Below the pieces are notes generated by a model, which was not told the DNA's origin, did not search any database, and saw nothing but the letters and a program-made list of their open reading frames with translations. From Sipunculus nudus (lineage: Eukaryota > Annelida > Sipuncula > Golfingiida > Sipunculidae), in the NCBI GenBank assembly GCA_026874595.1, contig CM049317.1:985108-1049107 (forward strand): a stretch of 64,000 nucleotides of DNA. Reading direction: 5' to 3'. Numbering within the stretch: position 1 is the stretch's first letter; every line of letters begins with the position of its first letter. A program made the translations under genes and the position numbers. Positions 24,701 through 34,500 of this stretch are shown here, piece by piece.

Positions 24701-25998
24701 CGACGCTAACAATAACACTGTAAAACACAAAATGAGAGAGATAAATGACGCCGCTAACAATAACACTATAAAACACAAACATGATAGAGACAAGTGACGC
24801 AGCTAAAAATGATACAATAAAACACAGACATGATAGAGATAAGTGACTCCGCTAACAATAACACTATAAAACACAAACATGAAAGAGACAAGTGAGACAA
24901 ATGATACAATAAAACACAGACATGATAGAGATAAGTGACTCCCCTAACAATAACACTGTTAAAAACAGACATGATAGAGATAAGTGACGCCGCTAAAAAT
25001 AAAACACTATATGTACATCGCTGTATATGTGCATGTCTGTACATGTACATGTTTGTAAATGTACGTCTCTATATGTAAATGTGTCTATATTCACGTCCAT
25101 ATAGGAGCACGAGCATTTTGTAAACATGTGCATGTCTGTATAACTGCATGTCTGTATGCGTGGATGACGCCAGTATAACCGCTTATCACGTCCTATCTTT
25201 TATTTATATATTAATCTCAGAGGAAACTCAAAGATAAGACGCAGGATAGAAGACCAGGCAACCAAGGTAAGGGCTCGTTATTTGCCATGACAGATTGTTA
25301 TTAATGTATCAGTTGAAGTTGCTCTGTGATGTCAGGTACAGTGTCTTCAAAGGTAGACCTACATACACATTTTAACTATGTTTAAGAATCAACTCGATTA
25401 TAGAAAATACACGCGTTTCCATAAATAAAAGATAAACATATTCGGGTTAACAGTAGTGATAAAGTTATGGTGGATGACATTCAATAGTCATCAAAAAAAA
25501 AAAGGAAAATTAGGGAGGGTTTTCAGAAAGTAATTCTAATGATTATAAAAGAAGGCCTCATGATGATTAAACACTTTTCATGTATTTATAATGTATTTAT
25601 GTACTGATACTTTTATTTCATCTCACAATAATGCATAATAATAAGAATGAGAATGTCCTCCAACTTCTGATTTTCCTCTCATACGCCTGGGTCTGTATAA
25701 CCATTGAAGAGTCGTTTATTGATCAAAACATTTTTTGAATATTGTCAATCATAACTTGTACGTGACATTGTAAGTTGACAAAAATAAAAAAAAATCGCCT
25801 CACGAGATAAAAAAAAAGGCCACGGCACTAAAAAATCCACTAAATGTCTTAAATTTATTGTAATAGAACATACTTGAAAGTTCAGGCAGCAATGGTTAAA
25901 ATGTTCTCAGCAACTTTTACAGATAGATAAATACCAGTTCTTTGTCGTTTATAGAGCCACTGATGCCTCAGGCGGAAGCGGAAGTGGGACAGGCTTAA
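12659..25998 (+). CDS. Receptor gene B: two-CTLD type I membrane protein, frameshifted in exon 4
   Basis: Nine coding exons, listed separately: signal peptide, CTLD1 (two exons), CTLD2 (two exons), a 20-residue stalk, a transmembrane helix and a short basic-then-acidic tail, about 357 residues. CTLD marks include the Cys-Cys pair, SWLSIRR, YWIGLRRDRW and AYICQF. The EPN and WND calcium motifs are absent; an EDEPAY block sits where EPN would be. All phases agree except inside exon 4, where the frame must shift by one base; this is either a pseudogene mark or an assembly error. Splice sites and all other frames are intact, which argues against old decay. The introns hold five minisatellites totalling more than 8 kb. 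Paralogue of genes A and C; convergent with C. Confidence 0.83.
13054..13260 (+). CDS. Gene B exon 2: CTLD1, first half
   Basis: 207 nt, phase 1 to 1, after CATTTCTACAG and before CTGA|GTGAGT. It encodes FENASRCCKERG, VLARVTDHKSY and SWLSIRRQQL plus a TYEWINGT block. Sequons NVT and NGT are present. Confidence 0.9.
13815..13943 (+). CDS. Gene B exon 3: CTLD1, second half
   Basis: 129 nt, phase 1 to 1, donor CAAG|GTGCAA. It encodes AQRCGILNS, VTECASQNMGTICEYQ, the closing cysteines of the CTLD. Same length as the matching exon of gene A. Confidence 0.87.
13977..16112. repeat. 56-bp tandem array, about 38 copies
   Basis: Highly homogeneous head-to-tail 56-bp units (ATTGTATGTCAGTGACATTG...GAAGGTAACTTTG) in the intron after exon 3 of gene B. 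Each carries a donor-like AATGAAG|GTAACT and a palindromic core, GTCAGTGAC. There are no unique spacers, so it is a minisatellite and not a CRISPR array. Confidence 0.97.
16140..17350. repeat. 42-bp tandem array, about 28 copies, with donor and acceptor motifs
   Basis: Units carry CCCCTCAG, CATACCTGTAG and CAGAGT|GTAAGTAC. GTAAGTA is a near-perfect 5' splice site and both AG words follow pyrimidine-rich tracts. At 42 bp the frame is kept, giving 14-residue repeats on both strands; these open frames are a product of the repeat. The array lies in the intron before exon 4 of gene B. Confidence 0.95.
17369..17633 (+). CDS. Gene B exon 4: CTLD2, first half, frameshifted
   Basis: 265 nt against 267 in gene A. 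It enters in phase 1 as CSGCAALGSLSHSCV, TTCF and GRALCLSQG, then the homology moves to the next frame as TVTVLTSANN, DWFIAG and YWIGLRRDRWKSDGK, ending GAAG|GTAAGA in phase 1. The change lies at about 17490-17510. Without it the first frame stops at an in-frame TAA near 17523. Confidence 0.83.
17630..18280. repeat. 47-bp tandem array (about 13 copies) starting in the exon 4 donor
   Basis: Units read AGAAGGTAGGTATTAACATT...ACCATGTCAATATCTC. The first unit includes the last exon bases and true donor of gene B exon 4 (AGAAG|GTAAGAT), so later units repeat a diverged donor (AGAAG|GTAGGT). Copies are more diverged than in the 56-bp array. Confidence 0.92.
18382..18528 (+). CDS. Gene B exon 5: CTLD2, second half
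   Basis: 147 nt, phase 1 to 1, from ATTGTAG to GACG|GTATGA. It encodes TYWAEDEPAYTGRCAVVV, RYVWKTASC and HAYICQFVD. The exon has the same length as its counterpart in gene C. Confidence 0.9.
18853..18912 (+). CDS. Gene B exon 6: stalk
   Basis: 60 nt, phase 1 to 1, between CGTTCCAG and ACCA|GTAAGT. It is hydrophilic (GKGSQGKVEDHPTFQTDKPT). Confidence 0.75.
19764..19852 (+). CDS. Gene B exon 7: transmembrane helix
   Basis: 89 nt, phase 1 in and 0 out, after ATTTGCAG. The helix ATLVVVCTLLFFFVIGLLAF is followed by FVYTQRK. Confidence 0.87.
20015..20935. repeat. 17-bp tandem array, about 54 copies
   Basis: Units read ATGTACATGTTCTGTAT, with GTGC, GCCG and TACAGG variants. They contain the palindrome TGTACA. 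Because 17 is not a multiple of three and the unit has no stop in any frame, all three plus frames and the minus frames are open for hundreds of codons. These are not genes. Confidence 0.96.
21465..21640. repeat. Degenerate 17/18-bp repeat, left flank of the 49-bp array
   Basis: TGTATATGTGCATGTC-type units related to the 17-bp array. The same type resumes at 25005-25170, on the other side of the 49-bp array. Confidence 0.75.
21640..25005. repeat. 49-bp tandem array, about 68 copies, with higher-order structure
   Basis: Units read AACACTGTAAAACACAAACA...GATAAGTGACGCCGCTAACAAT. Diagnostic variants (GAGAGCTAAG, GCAATTACAT, GACGTCGC) recur in the same order; the block near 22983 is repeated 490 bp (ten units) later near 23473. 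The array sits in the intron between the transmembrane and tail exons of gene B. Confidence 0.95.
25005..25170. repeat. Degenerate 17/18-bp repeat, right flank of the 49-bp array
   Basis: TATATGTACATCGCTGTATA- and GCATGTCTGTA-type units, matching the left flank at 21465-21640. Confidence 0.7.
25221..25266 (+). CDS. Gene B exon 8: basic cytoplasmic segment
   Basis: 46 nt, phase 0 in and 1 out, from TTAATCTCAG to CCAAG|GTAAGG. It encodes RKLKDKTQDRRPGNQ, a juxtamembrane basic stretch. Confidence 0.72.
25955..25998 (+). CDS. Gene B exon 9: tail end and stop
   Basis: After CGTTTATAG it reads EPLMPQAEAEVGQA and TAA at 25996-25998. It has no tyrosine motif. The 3' UTR probably runs to the AATAAA near 26811. 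Confidence 0.7.
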
Positions 25999-26810
25999 CA
26001 AAAGCCTGTTTGATTTCTGACGTGTCTGATCGTAACAAGTTAGCACATTTTAACGGAAGTCTCTTTATGAGATACCGATGTGCTGTGAAGCAGGGCGACT
26101 CTGTTGTTTTGCTTCAATGACACTGCTGGTATGGCCAAGGATGTGTTTCTGGCTGTAATTTTAAAAGGTGAATTTCCATTTACTTAGCCTTTACTATCTA
26201 CTCTCTGAGTTAGATTTCAATTAAGTTATCTTACACACTGTAAACGCTAATTAGTTAATATTTATACGGTTTTGTTCAACAGTCATCTGCTGACAGCCAG
26301 AAACATTTTCCCTAGGCCAGAAGCACCCTGTAATCATGGGCTGGCCCATTTAGTCATTATAGTACATCATTATACACAAGAGTTTATATATTTAGTGTGA
26401 TGATTTACAATACGAAAGGTCGCATATAAAAAATTATATAATTGTAAGAAAAGGACGCACCTGGCGTGTGTACCTTCTTGTACACTACATGTCCCCTGTT
26501 GGCTTTTGATGTTACATGCCCAGCATTTCGTAAGTTGCATCGGACTTCCTTGCCGGATGTCCTGGAACCTACATTGTGATTACCAGTTTATTCACTGCAT
26601 TACGGAAACATGCGAATTAATTTCATTTAAAAAATAAGTTAATTGAAATTTTGTGAATAAAAATATGATTTATGCTTGTTCATTATGTATATATTTGTTG
26701 TAGAAATGTGTTACTTACTTGTAAATAGCAAAAGAATTGTAATTTAGTTTTCTGAGTTGACGATACATTCGAATGAAATGTTTGTATGTGGAATAACTAA
26801 GTTGGCTTCA

Positions 26811-26816
26811 AATAAA
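26811..26816 (+). promoter_or_regulatory. Probable poly(A) signal of gene B
   Basis: AATAAA about 0.8 kb after the stop codon. A weaker alternative is the AATAAA near 26655. Confidence 0.5.
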
Positions 26817-27009
26817 TTATATCAATCAACTTGCCTGTCTGAGTGTTATGTTTCATTATCAATTATATTGTAAGAAATGAGATTGTGGCTGCTTCTTACA
26901 TCAACAGCATATTTTGCTAATTAAAAGCACGGGGCAACATAAGGGGAAGTTACTAATGATTACTTTGTACCTGGTGGGGAATAAAGGCTCCAATAACTGA
27001 ACATAGATT

Positions 27010-27920
27010 TTTAACTTTGTATAATGTTAGGACATAGTGCTGCTCAGAGATATCATGGACTATTACAATGAATGACGCTGACTTTACCATCACACAACAG
27101 TAACATTTCTTCCCTCTGACATCAATGACGTCGGAGTGCCTTTTCATTTTACATCAAGGGCCGCACTGTTACAATGAAGGACGCTGACTTCACCGTCACA
27201 CACCAGTAACATTTCTTCTGTCTGACATTACCGACGTCGGAGTGCCTTTTCATTTTACATCAAGGACCGCACGGTTACAATTAAGGATGCTGACGTCACC
27301 GTCTCACACCAGTAACATTTCGATGCTCTGACATTACCGACGTCGGAGTGCCTTTACATGTTACATCAAGGACCGCACTAAAACAATGAAGGACGCTGAC
27401 GTCACCGTCACACACCAGTAACATTTCGACGCTCTGACATTAACCATGTCGGAGTGCCTTTATGATTTTACATCAATGACCGCACTGTTACAATGAATGA
27501 CGCTGACGTCACCTTCTCAAACTAGTAATATTTCGACCCTCTGACATTAACCATGTCGGAGTGCCTTTACATGTTACATCAAGGACCGCACTGTTACAAT
27601 GAAGGATGCTGACGTCACCTTCTCACACTAGTAATATTTCGACCCTCTGACATTAACCATGTCGGAGTGCCTTTACAATTTTACATCAATGACCGCACTG
27701 TTACAATGAAGGACGCTGACGTCACCTTCTCAAACTAGTAATATTTCGACCCTCTGACATTAACCATGTCGGAGTGCCATTACAATTTTACATCAATGAC
27801 CGCACTGTTACATTGAAGGACGGTTACCTGACCGTCTCACACTAGTAACATTTCTTCTGTCTGACATTACCGACGTCATAGTGCCTTTACATGTTACATC
27901 AAGGACCGCACGGTAACGCT
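27010..27920. repeat. 106-bp tandem array, about 8.5 copies, with CRE palindromes
   Basis: Units carry GACGTCGGAGTGCC, ACCGCACTGTTACAATGAAG and GCTGACGTCACC. Most contain TGACGTCA (for example 27291-27298 and 27397-27404), the full CREB/ATF site, and some CCGACGTCGG, another palindrome. The array lies between the convergent 3' ends of genes B and C. Confidence 0.93.
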
Positions 27921-29012
27921 CGAAGAGGATGCGCATTTTAAACAGATCATGGCCTACAAATACAGTGTCACTGTGCTTGGGTAGGGTGGATGTGTACTTG
28001 TTCCTAAGCATCCTTTCACCCCCTGGACCTGATCCACGCTTACATTTATAGATTACAAGGCAGGAAACTACTTTGAGATTGTTTTATGTTAAGACACCGA
28101 TCTCCCTAAACACCTAGGTTATAGTGCCGTGATGAGTGACGATGCCTGCCAACTGCAGTATACGTTATGTTTAAATATTGTTGAAGTTGAAGTGAGGCGG
28201 TGACATTAGTTCTTTATATTCTGCCACTTTGTAAGGAGTAGGTGAACTGTTTACTCAGATGACACTGTATGTGACCATTGATCAGATATTTTTCAATTAA
28301 GAATGAATGATGTACTGAACAGTAGACGCAGATGTCATAGCAATATGAAAGGAAACTCCAGCGTCCATAAAACATTATAAAGTGTTAACTCTATATGTAC
28401 TTGAATATTTATAATCCCACCCTTTCAGATAAGCTGTGGTGGTCTTGTTCCTAACTTTAAATGATCGGGATATGTTTGATATTTTTTTGGGTAAGGGATT
28501 TTGTAAGCGTTTGTCAGTTTATTAGGTAGTTTACACATGGCATATTTTGGAGGAATCAAATAGCTAATCTTAAGATAAATATTGACATATTCCGACTTCC
28601 CGTCTATACATGTGGTTCAACAGTAATAAAACACAGGATTCGTGTTCGATGTTCCACCACTTTCTTCTATAACTGTACTTACTTCATACAAGAATATCAT
28701 TTACAATATTTACAGAAAAGATAAAACAGTTATTGTCCCATAATATGTATTCATCAGAATTCCAAGCTGTAGCATATTCCATGAACATATTTCGTTTGGA
28801 GTGTATTCCTCCAACAGAAAGGGAGTTTGAAACCGGAAAAGGTCCCATTTGATACAAATGATTTACATTCTTTGTTACAAACATTACATGTAATTAAAGC
28901 ACCGAACATCATGCATTTATAATTATCAAACCAAGCCTTTTAATTCAATCAGTAAGTTTAATCACTCGGAAATAATTTAATATCCCCCCCGTGTATCAAG
29001 AATTCGTTGCAT
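27921..29012. other. Spacer and 3' region of gene C
   Basis: AT-rich sequence with no supported gene. An AATAAA on the minus strand (29012-29017) overlaps the stop codon of gene C, and ATTAAA lies at about 28939-28944; either could end its transcript. Confidence 0.4.
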
Positions 29013-29394
29013 TTATTTAAGTTTTGCATTATTCAGATTTTCGTAGTGTGCTACGGGCTCTTCCGTAGTGAGTACAGATAACCATCTTTTCCTGCCTGTA
29101 ACGTTATATCCTGCGGGAGAGTGACAAAGAGTGGTTTGATTTGTTGTGTCACCTACGGAAACTCCTTGCGCACTACCATCCGGTCCGACGTTCTCATAAA
29201 CATGCTCTTTGGATCCGTATTCTTCAGATGGTTTATCATTTTTCTCGGAATGCTGTGTAATGTAAGCGTTTTTCCGGGGCCACTCGGTGCCATTGACCTC
29301 GAGACAGCAACCGTTTCCATAGTTCGCACGTGACAACAAAGAATCGAAAAATGTTCTTCCAATTCCCTTCAAAAAGAAAACAAAACAGTGACAC
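29013..29394 (-). CDS. Gene C exon 9: cytoplasmic tail with two Tyr-Glu-Asn motifs
   Basis: Entered in phase 2 after CCTGTCTCAG, open for 126 codons to TAA. It begins with a Cys/Phe-rich patch (CHCFVFFLKG), then hydrophilic sequence with EEYGSKEHVYENVG and VAHYENLNN. An alternative acceptor TTTTTGAAG about 25 bases further in would need phase 0. The frame was chosen for its length, tyrosine motifs and match to the phase-2 donor of exon 8. Confidence 0.72.
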
Positions 29395-31483
29395 CTGAGA
29401 CAGGAAACATACAGGGAAAATATAAATGTGCGTCTCATAGAACATGCACTGCTGTATGCGCATATTTCGCATCTAATATTTATTATCCAAGATTCCGTTA
29501 TGATTCAACCGGTGTGGAAAATTTGCTCGAAGGTAGTCTCATGATTTTTTAATTCAGGGAATTTCGCCATTGCCCGATTCAATAGAACATTTTCAGTGTG
29601 GTGTCCATTCAATCAGCTGAGCTCAAACCTTTGTCTTCTATGACGCCTCACAACGCATACAGCTATCATTGCCAGAGCTATTGTTCCTGCGGCCCCTGAC
29701 GTCAAACTCCATGCGGTAAGAGCAAGGTTTCCTGGTAGACAGAAGAAAGATTACTCCCGGTCATTGGTATGGTGTATATGTATTAGAACAAATAACCGAG
29801 GTCGGATAAACGAGTCGTCTATCTCAAGATGGGTCAAACCCATTTACCTATCCCTGATTTTTGGAAACCACGTTTCAATTATAACATGGCTTAAATAAAG
29901 TGCTTCGTTAATTGGTAATTATTGGTGCTCTACAGGAACTTCTTAGGTTATAGCAGTATGTGCTTATCGGTAGTTCGAGGATCAGTTACTGGAGTTTACC
30001 CATCTTCAGATGAGTATCCCGTCTTTGACCTATTACCTGAGTGAATATTGTGAGAGAGGAAGTTTCTTTGGGAGAGGAATATAAATCTTAATCCTTAAAA
30101 ACCATGCTTTATTGAACAAATGTAATACGTAAGTATTGTTATTCCAGTTATCACCAAGGCCAAGGTAAAATACTATTAAGTCTAATTAATTATATAATTT
30201 TGATTTTTTTGCTAGCGTTTTATTTTATATCATCGGTTTAGGGGAGAGTGTAAAGGGGCTTTCACCGACCAGTTCTCATGGTTACTGCATAACAGATATT
30301 ATCACCAAAACTTTATTCATCGAGTCCGCTAAGAAATATGAGTAGTATGCATGGTATAAAACCAATTATACTTCTTAAAAATGCAAAGATAACACAAATA
30401 ACATTTACAGCTTTGAAATAAGGACTGAGCAAACAAGCTAAAATCCCAAAAAATGCTGTTCAAATTCTTGTAATCAATCCAAAAGCAAATACAGTATACA
30501 TGTAGGCAGCATACATATATGCTAGATATATAGTTACCATGGGAACCACCGGCATGTGCTTCACCTTTGGTCGAACTGTTTTGATGCCTGGCAGAGGCAA
30601 AAGAATCGCTCACTGTTGTGTCTGGTAAAAATAAAATGAAACATAAAGACATGTTTAAAAAAAAAGATGTTTATACGATGTGATGCTATTGTGTGCTTAT
30701 ATTCCGTGACAATAAAATGAAGAAAAACACTTGATTTAATGGTAAATTCACATTTAGTTAAAAAAAATATTAAACACGTGCCTTCCTTTTTGTGAAGAAT
30801 GCTAGATATATCTGTAGGAAGACTTTCGGAAGAGGCAACGTGAACACCTAAGGAAAAGAAGGATATATTAGTATATAATGTAAATCTGAAATCATCAAGG
30901 TGTATGAATGTAATATTTAAATGACAACCGTACAGACATAGTAATAATCGCTACAGGTCCATCGCCATTATGGTGCGACTAACCTTATGCACAATAGCAT
31001 ACAATATTACCAAATAAAATAAACTGATATGAATTGTGCTTCTTTCTTAGAGCCATGCACTACAGCAATAAAATGCTTTTTTTTCTTTTTTCATCTCCGA
31101 GAATTTTCCACCAGTAATAGTTATACTGATTTACTACACAGTTGCTTATATTTAAGGGGTTAAATATAGGGGGCGGGGTGGGATGGGGTATATATATCCC
31201 CATTTATGTCTAGGGGTATAAATCCCGCCCCCCCCCCCATCCCCATCACACCTTTTGGTAAGGGGGGATGGTCAATGTAATCATCACCCTTATTCAGAAA
31301 ATAATATTTATATATTTCAAATGAAATATATTAATCAATAGAATTATAGACATTGGTTCTATTTATTTATTTACTATATATGAAATATTTTTTTTTCTAA
31401 AATGGTTTAAAATAAACGCATACCTTATTTTGCAAAACCTTATACTTAATTGATATATTTTGAAATATGTCATATATATATAC

Positions 31484-31548
<65 letters not shown>

Positions 31549-34500
31549 GATATACATGTCTGTTTTGTCCCAACTTTGATTATCCTCCCACGTCTGTCAC
31601 CCATCACACCCTGCGAGTCACTGCATTTATTGTTACACATTTATACCTCTATATTTACACTCTACAAATATGTGAGTGTAAATGAATTACATGTTAATAA
31701 TTAAATATCAAAAGGGCTCCCCCCCGGGGACGGATTGGAAATGATGGTACCTGTCCTGACGCAGAGCGCCATATGCTGGCTGGAGCATGGACGTGTCTGC
31801 CACGCGACTCCTTCGTTTCCGGACGTCATGACGACGCATCTACCAAGGCCGGAGGGCTCGCCTTTATCCCAGAATGGCTCACCAAGTGCAAACTTGTCTT
31901 TAAAAAGTGATTATTAAATGACAATTGCCAATTAGTAGTGTTAACTGTATCAAAGTCCAATGATAGGCATGGATTATGTGCATACATGTGTATTTGTTTG
32001 TGAATTAAGATGTGTGCCAGGAAATATTAATAATTAAAGATAATGTACTAATTAATATATTCATACTCCATCTATATAAGTTCTAGAGAAGGTATTCTAT
32101 TTTTATAAGTCAACAGTTTTGACATGACAGAACCATACAAAAAAAATCTACAAAAATAATCAAAACATACTTATGCATTTTTTTATAAATAGAATTGAAA
32201 CTTTCCATGAAAGAACCACTCCTCTTTCCTGAGTCCGATCCAGGCTTCCCTGCAAAACGATCTGTCCCATTGACCAGGCAGCCTCGTTAGAAATCTTTGG
32301 ATTTCCTTCCTTTTGAATACCGCCAGTTCGCCCCCTCTCCTTTGACAACTGTGTCGTGCACCGTCCCAGCTTTGTCGCATACAATCTTGTATAAAGCAGG
32401 TGGTCCCGTACCGGGCGCAGAGAGAGGTCTGAGTAAGCGCCATGCTGCTACAGCTAAGACAACCTGCAATTTCCAGTATTTCATAGTATAACCTACACAG
32501 CTATACTGGATCTGGGAGTAAGGTCTTAATAAGCTGAGTAAAGGGTCTTTTATTTCTGAGATTAAGGAAATAGCATATCTCCATTTCTATGAAAGTCAAA
32601 GAAGGCTGCAGAAGGCGATATTGATCAGATAACGACAACTGCATATCTATTAATTTTTATTCAGTAGAAAGCGATCCGTTCCAATTATTCTATTTGGGTG
32701 ATTCGGCAGAATTCGCCGAGATGTGCGAAACGAGGTGTCTTGAAGAAGCGGCAGTGATCGTGAATGTTGTTGAACATATTTTTGTTAGTCTGATAAAAAA
32801 TGTCTAGTCGATCCTAAGATATTTCATAGATGGTCTGTACTTTATTACAGCTGATTGTTGATATATTGTAGGCTGTTTATATGAGTAACATGAGACTTTG
32901 TAGTTTGCCAAGGAGTTATTCGCCACGGCCCAAACACGAAAGCCTAGGTCTCACTTACCACGTCCTTCAACGCTGTTTCATGGTTCAGCTACGGCAAGCC
33001 AGAATGTGGCAGTGTCGGGAATGAACGTGATAAATGTGACGCCCGCGTTCTCATGACGTTCGTGGCAGGTTCTTCCAACGGTATTTCATGTTCTTCCACG
33101 GTGCTGTCGCGCCACTGCAACAGTTATATTCACGTTCTTCTACGATAAAACCTGTCTTGAAGTAGCAGAACGCAGACAGGCCCTAGCTGTTCCCCCCAGT
33201 GCTCGCAATGTTTTCGTTACTGTACTGCTACTGTTATCTGCGTTCTCCTACGGCAGAGTCACGGCAGCGCCACGGTAACAACGTTCAGTCACGTTTTCCT
33301 ACGGTATCCTGCGGCAACAGACCACGTTCTGGGAACAAAAGAGGATTTACCTGGCCCAGCTCCCAGGATTTGACACGTCAAATAGGTTCCATACAGGGTA
33401 CAACGGGGTGCACATTTCTGTGTCAGGGACCACGTTCTGTCCCGTTCGTTTTGAACATTTCAAGAGAACGTGGTCCCAGCACGACTAACCACGTTCAATA
33501 ACGTTTACATACGATAAAAGCCACGTCCTAACAAGTCCTCCCACGACCTTCTACAACGTGGTGAACCGTACACAGAACCTGGTAAGGGAGACCTACGCTT
33601 CACGGACCCCCGCCGGAATGACCGCTATTACTATGTAAACACCATGAAGCGTGATTCCTTATAACGTTTTTACCATATGAGACATTAACTATTCAGAACT
33701 TGTTACGATTTGTTACGCCATTGTTACCAAGTTTTTATGAATCGCTTCTGTCTAGTAGCTATGGATATGATAAATATATCAAGCGAACGAGAAACAGTTT
33801 TTCTTCACTGTTTCTTTTTCAGAAGACTCCTAAACAACAAATGTAATATATCGTGGACATTTGTTGATGATGTGTAATTTTACACGATTACAAATTATAG
33901 AGGTTTCAATGCAAAATTCTGCCCGGTCCTAGGAAGTCCCTTAGTATCATAATTCATACCATTACTTTAACGACATTAGCAAAATATCGATTCACACAGT
34001 GTTGGTTGAAAACTCGTAGAAACTGAAAACAGGAACTGGGAAAAAAAGTTGAAGCATCAATACCTTGAACCTGACAAAAAGAGCCGACACCTACAACGTC
34101 GCTGCAGTGTCTGACAGATATTTTCCTCCTCATGAAACTCCAAACAGCACATCTCCCCTTTCTATCATTACTTCCAGAAAAGTCTATAATGCCAAAGTAA
34201 GAGAGATTATTTAATGTGGTATAATAAGATTATAAGGAATCATCAAATGGCTGTATTTGTACACGAACCGCCGACCAATAGTAAACTGAACATTACATAG
34301 CATGGTTACATCGCGTTTGTATCTCAGAACACAATGACAACCAATACTGTCCCCCCCTCCCGTAGAATATATTCTACAAGTATCTGTATGGTGAACAAAA
34401 TTTATTCGTACTTTTACGCCTCATATGTGTCTCGTATAATTATTTTAACCCTCGTATATGCCTCGTAGTTCACATTTACGATAAGATTTTCACAGAAAAG

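Noticed and set aside
29153-29362. Alternative frame for the gene C tail exon
   Set aside because: It is shorter, does not match the phase-2 donor of the transmembrane exon through the best acceptor, and lacks the tyrosine motifs.
31363-31704. Tyr/Ile repeat open frames on both strands
   Set aside because: They translate a TA microsatellite inside an intron of gene C.
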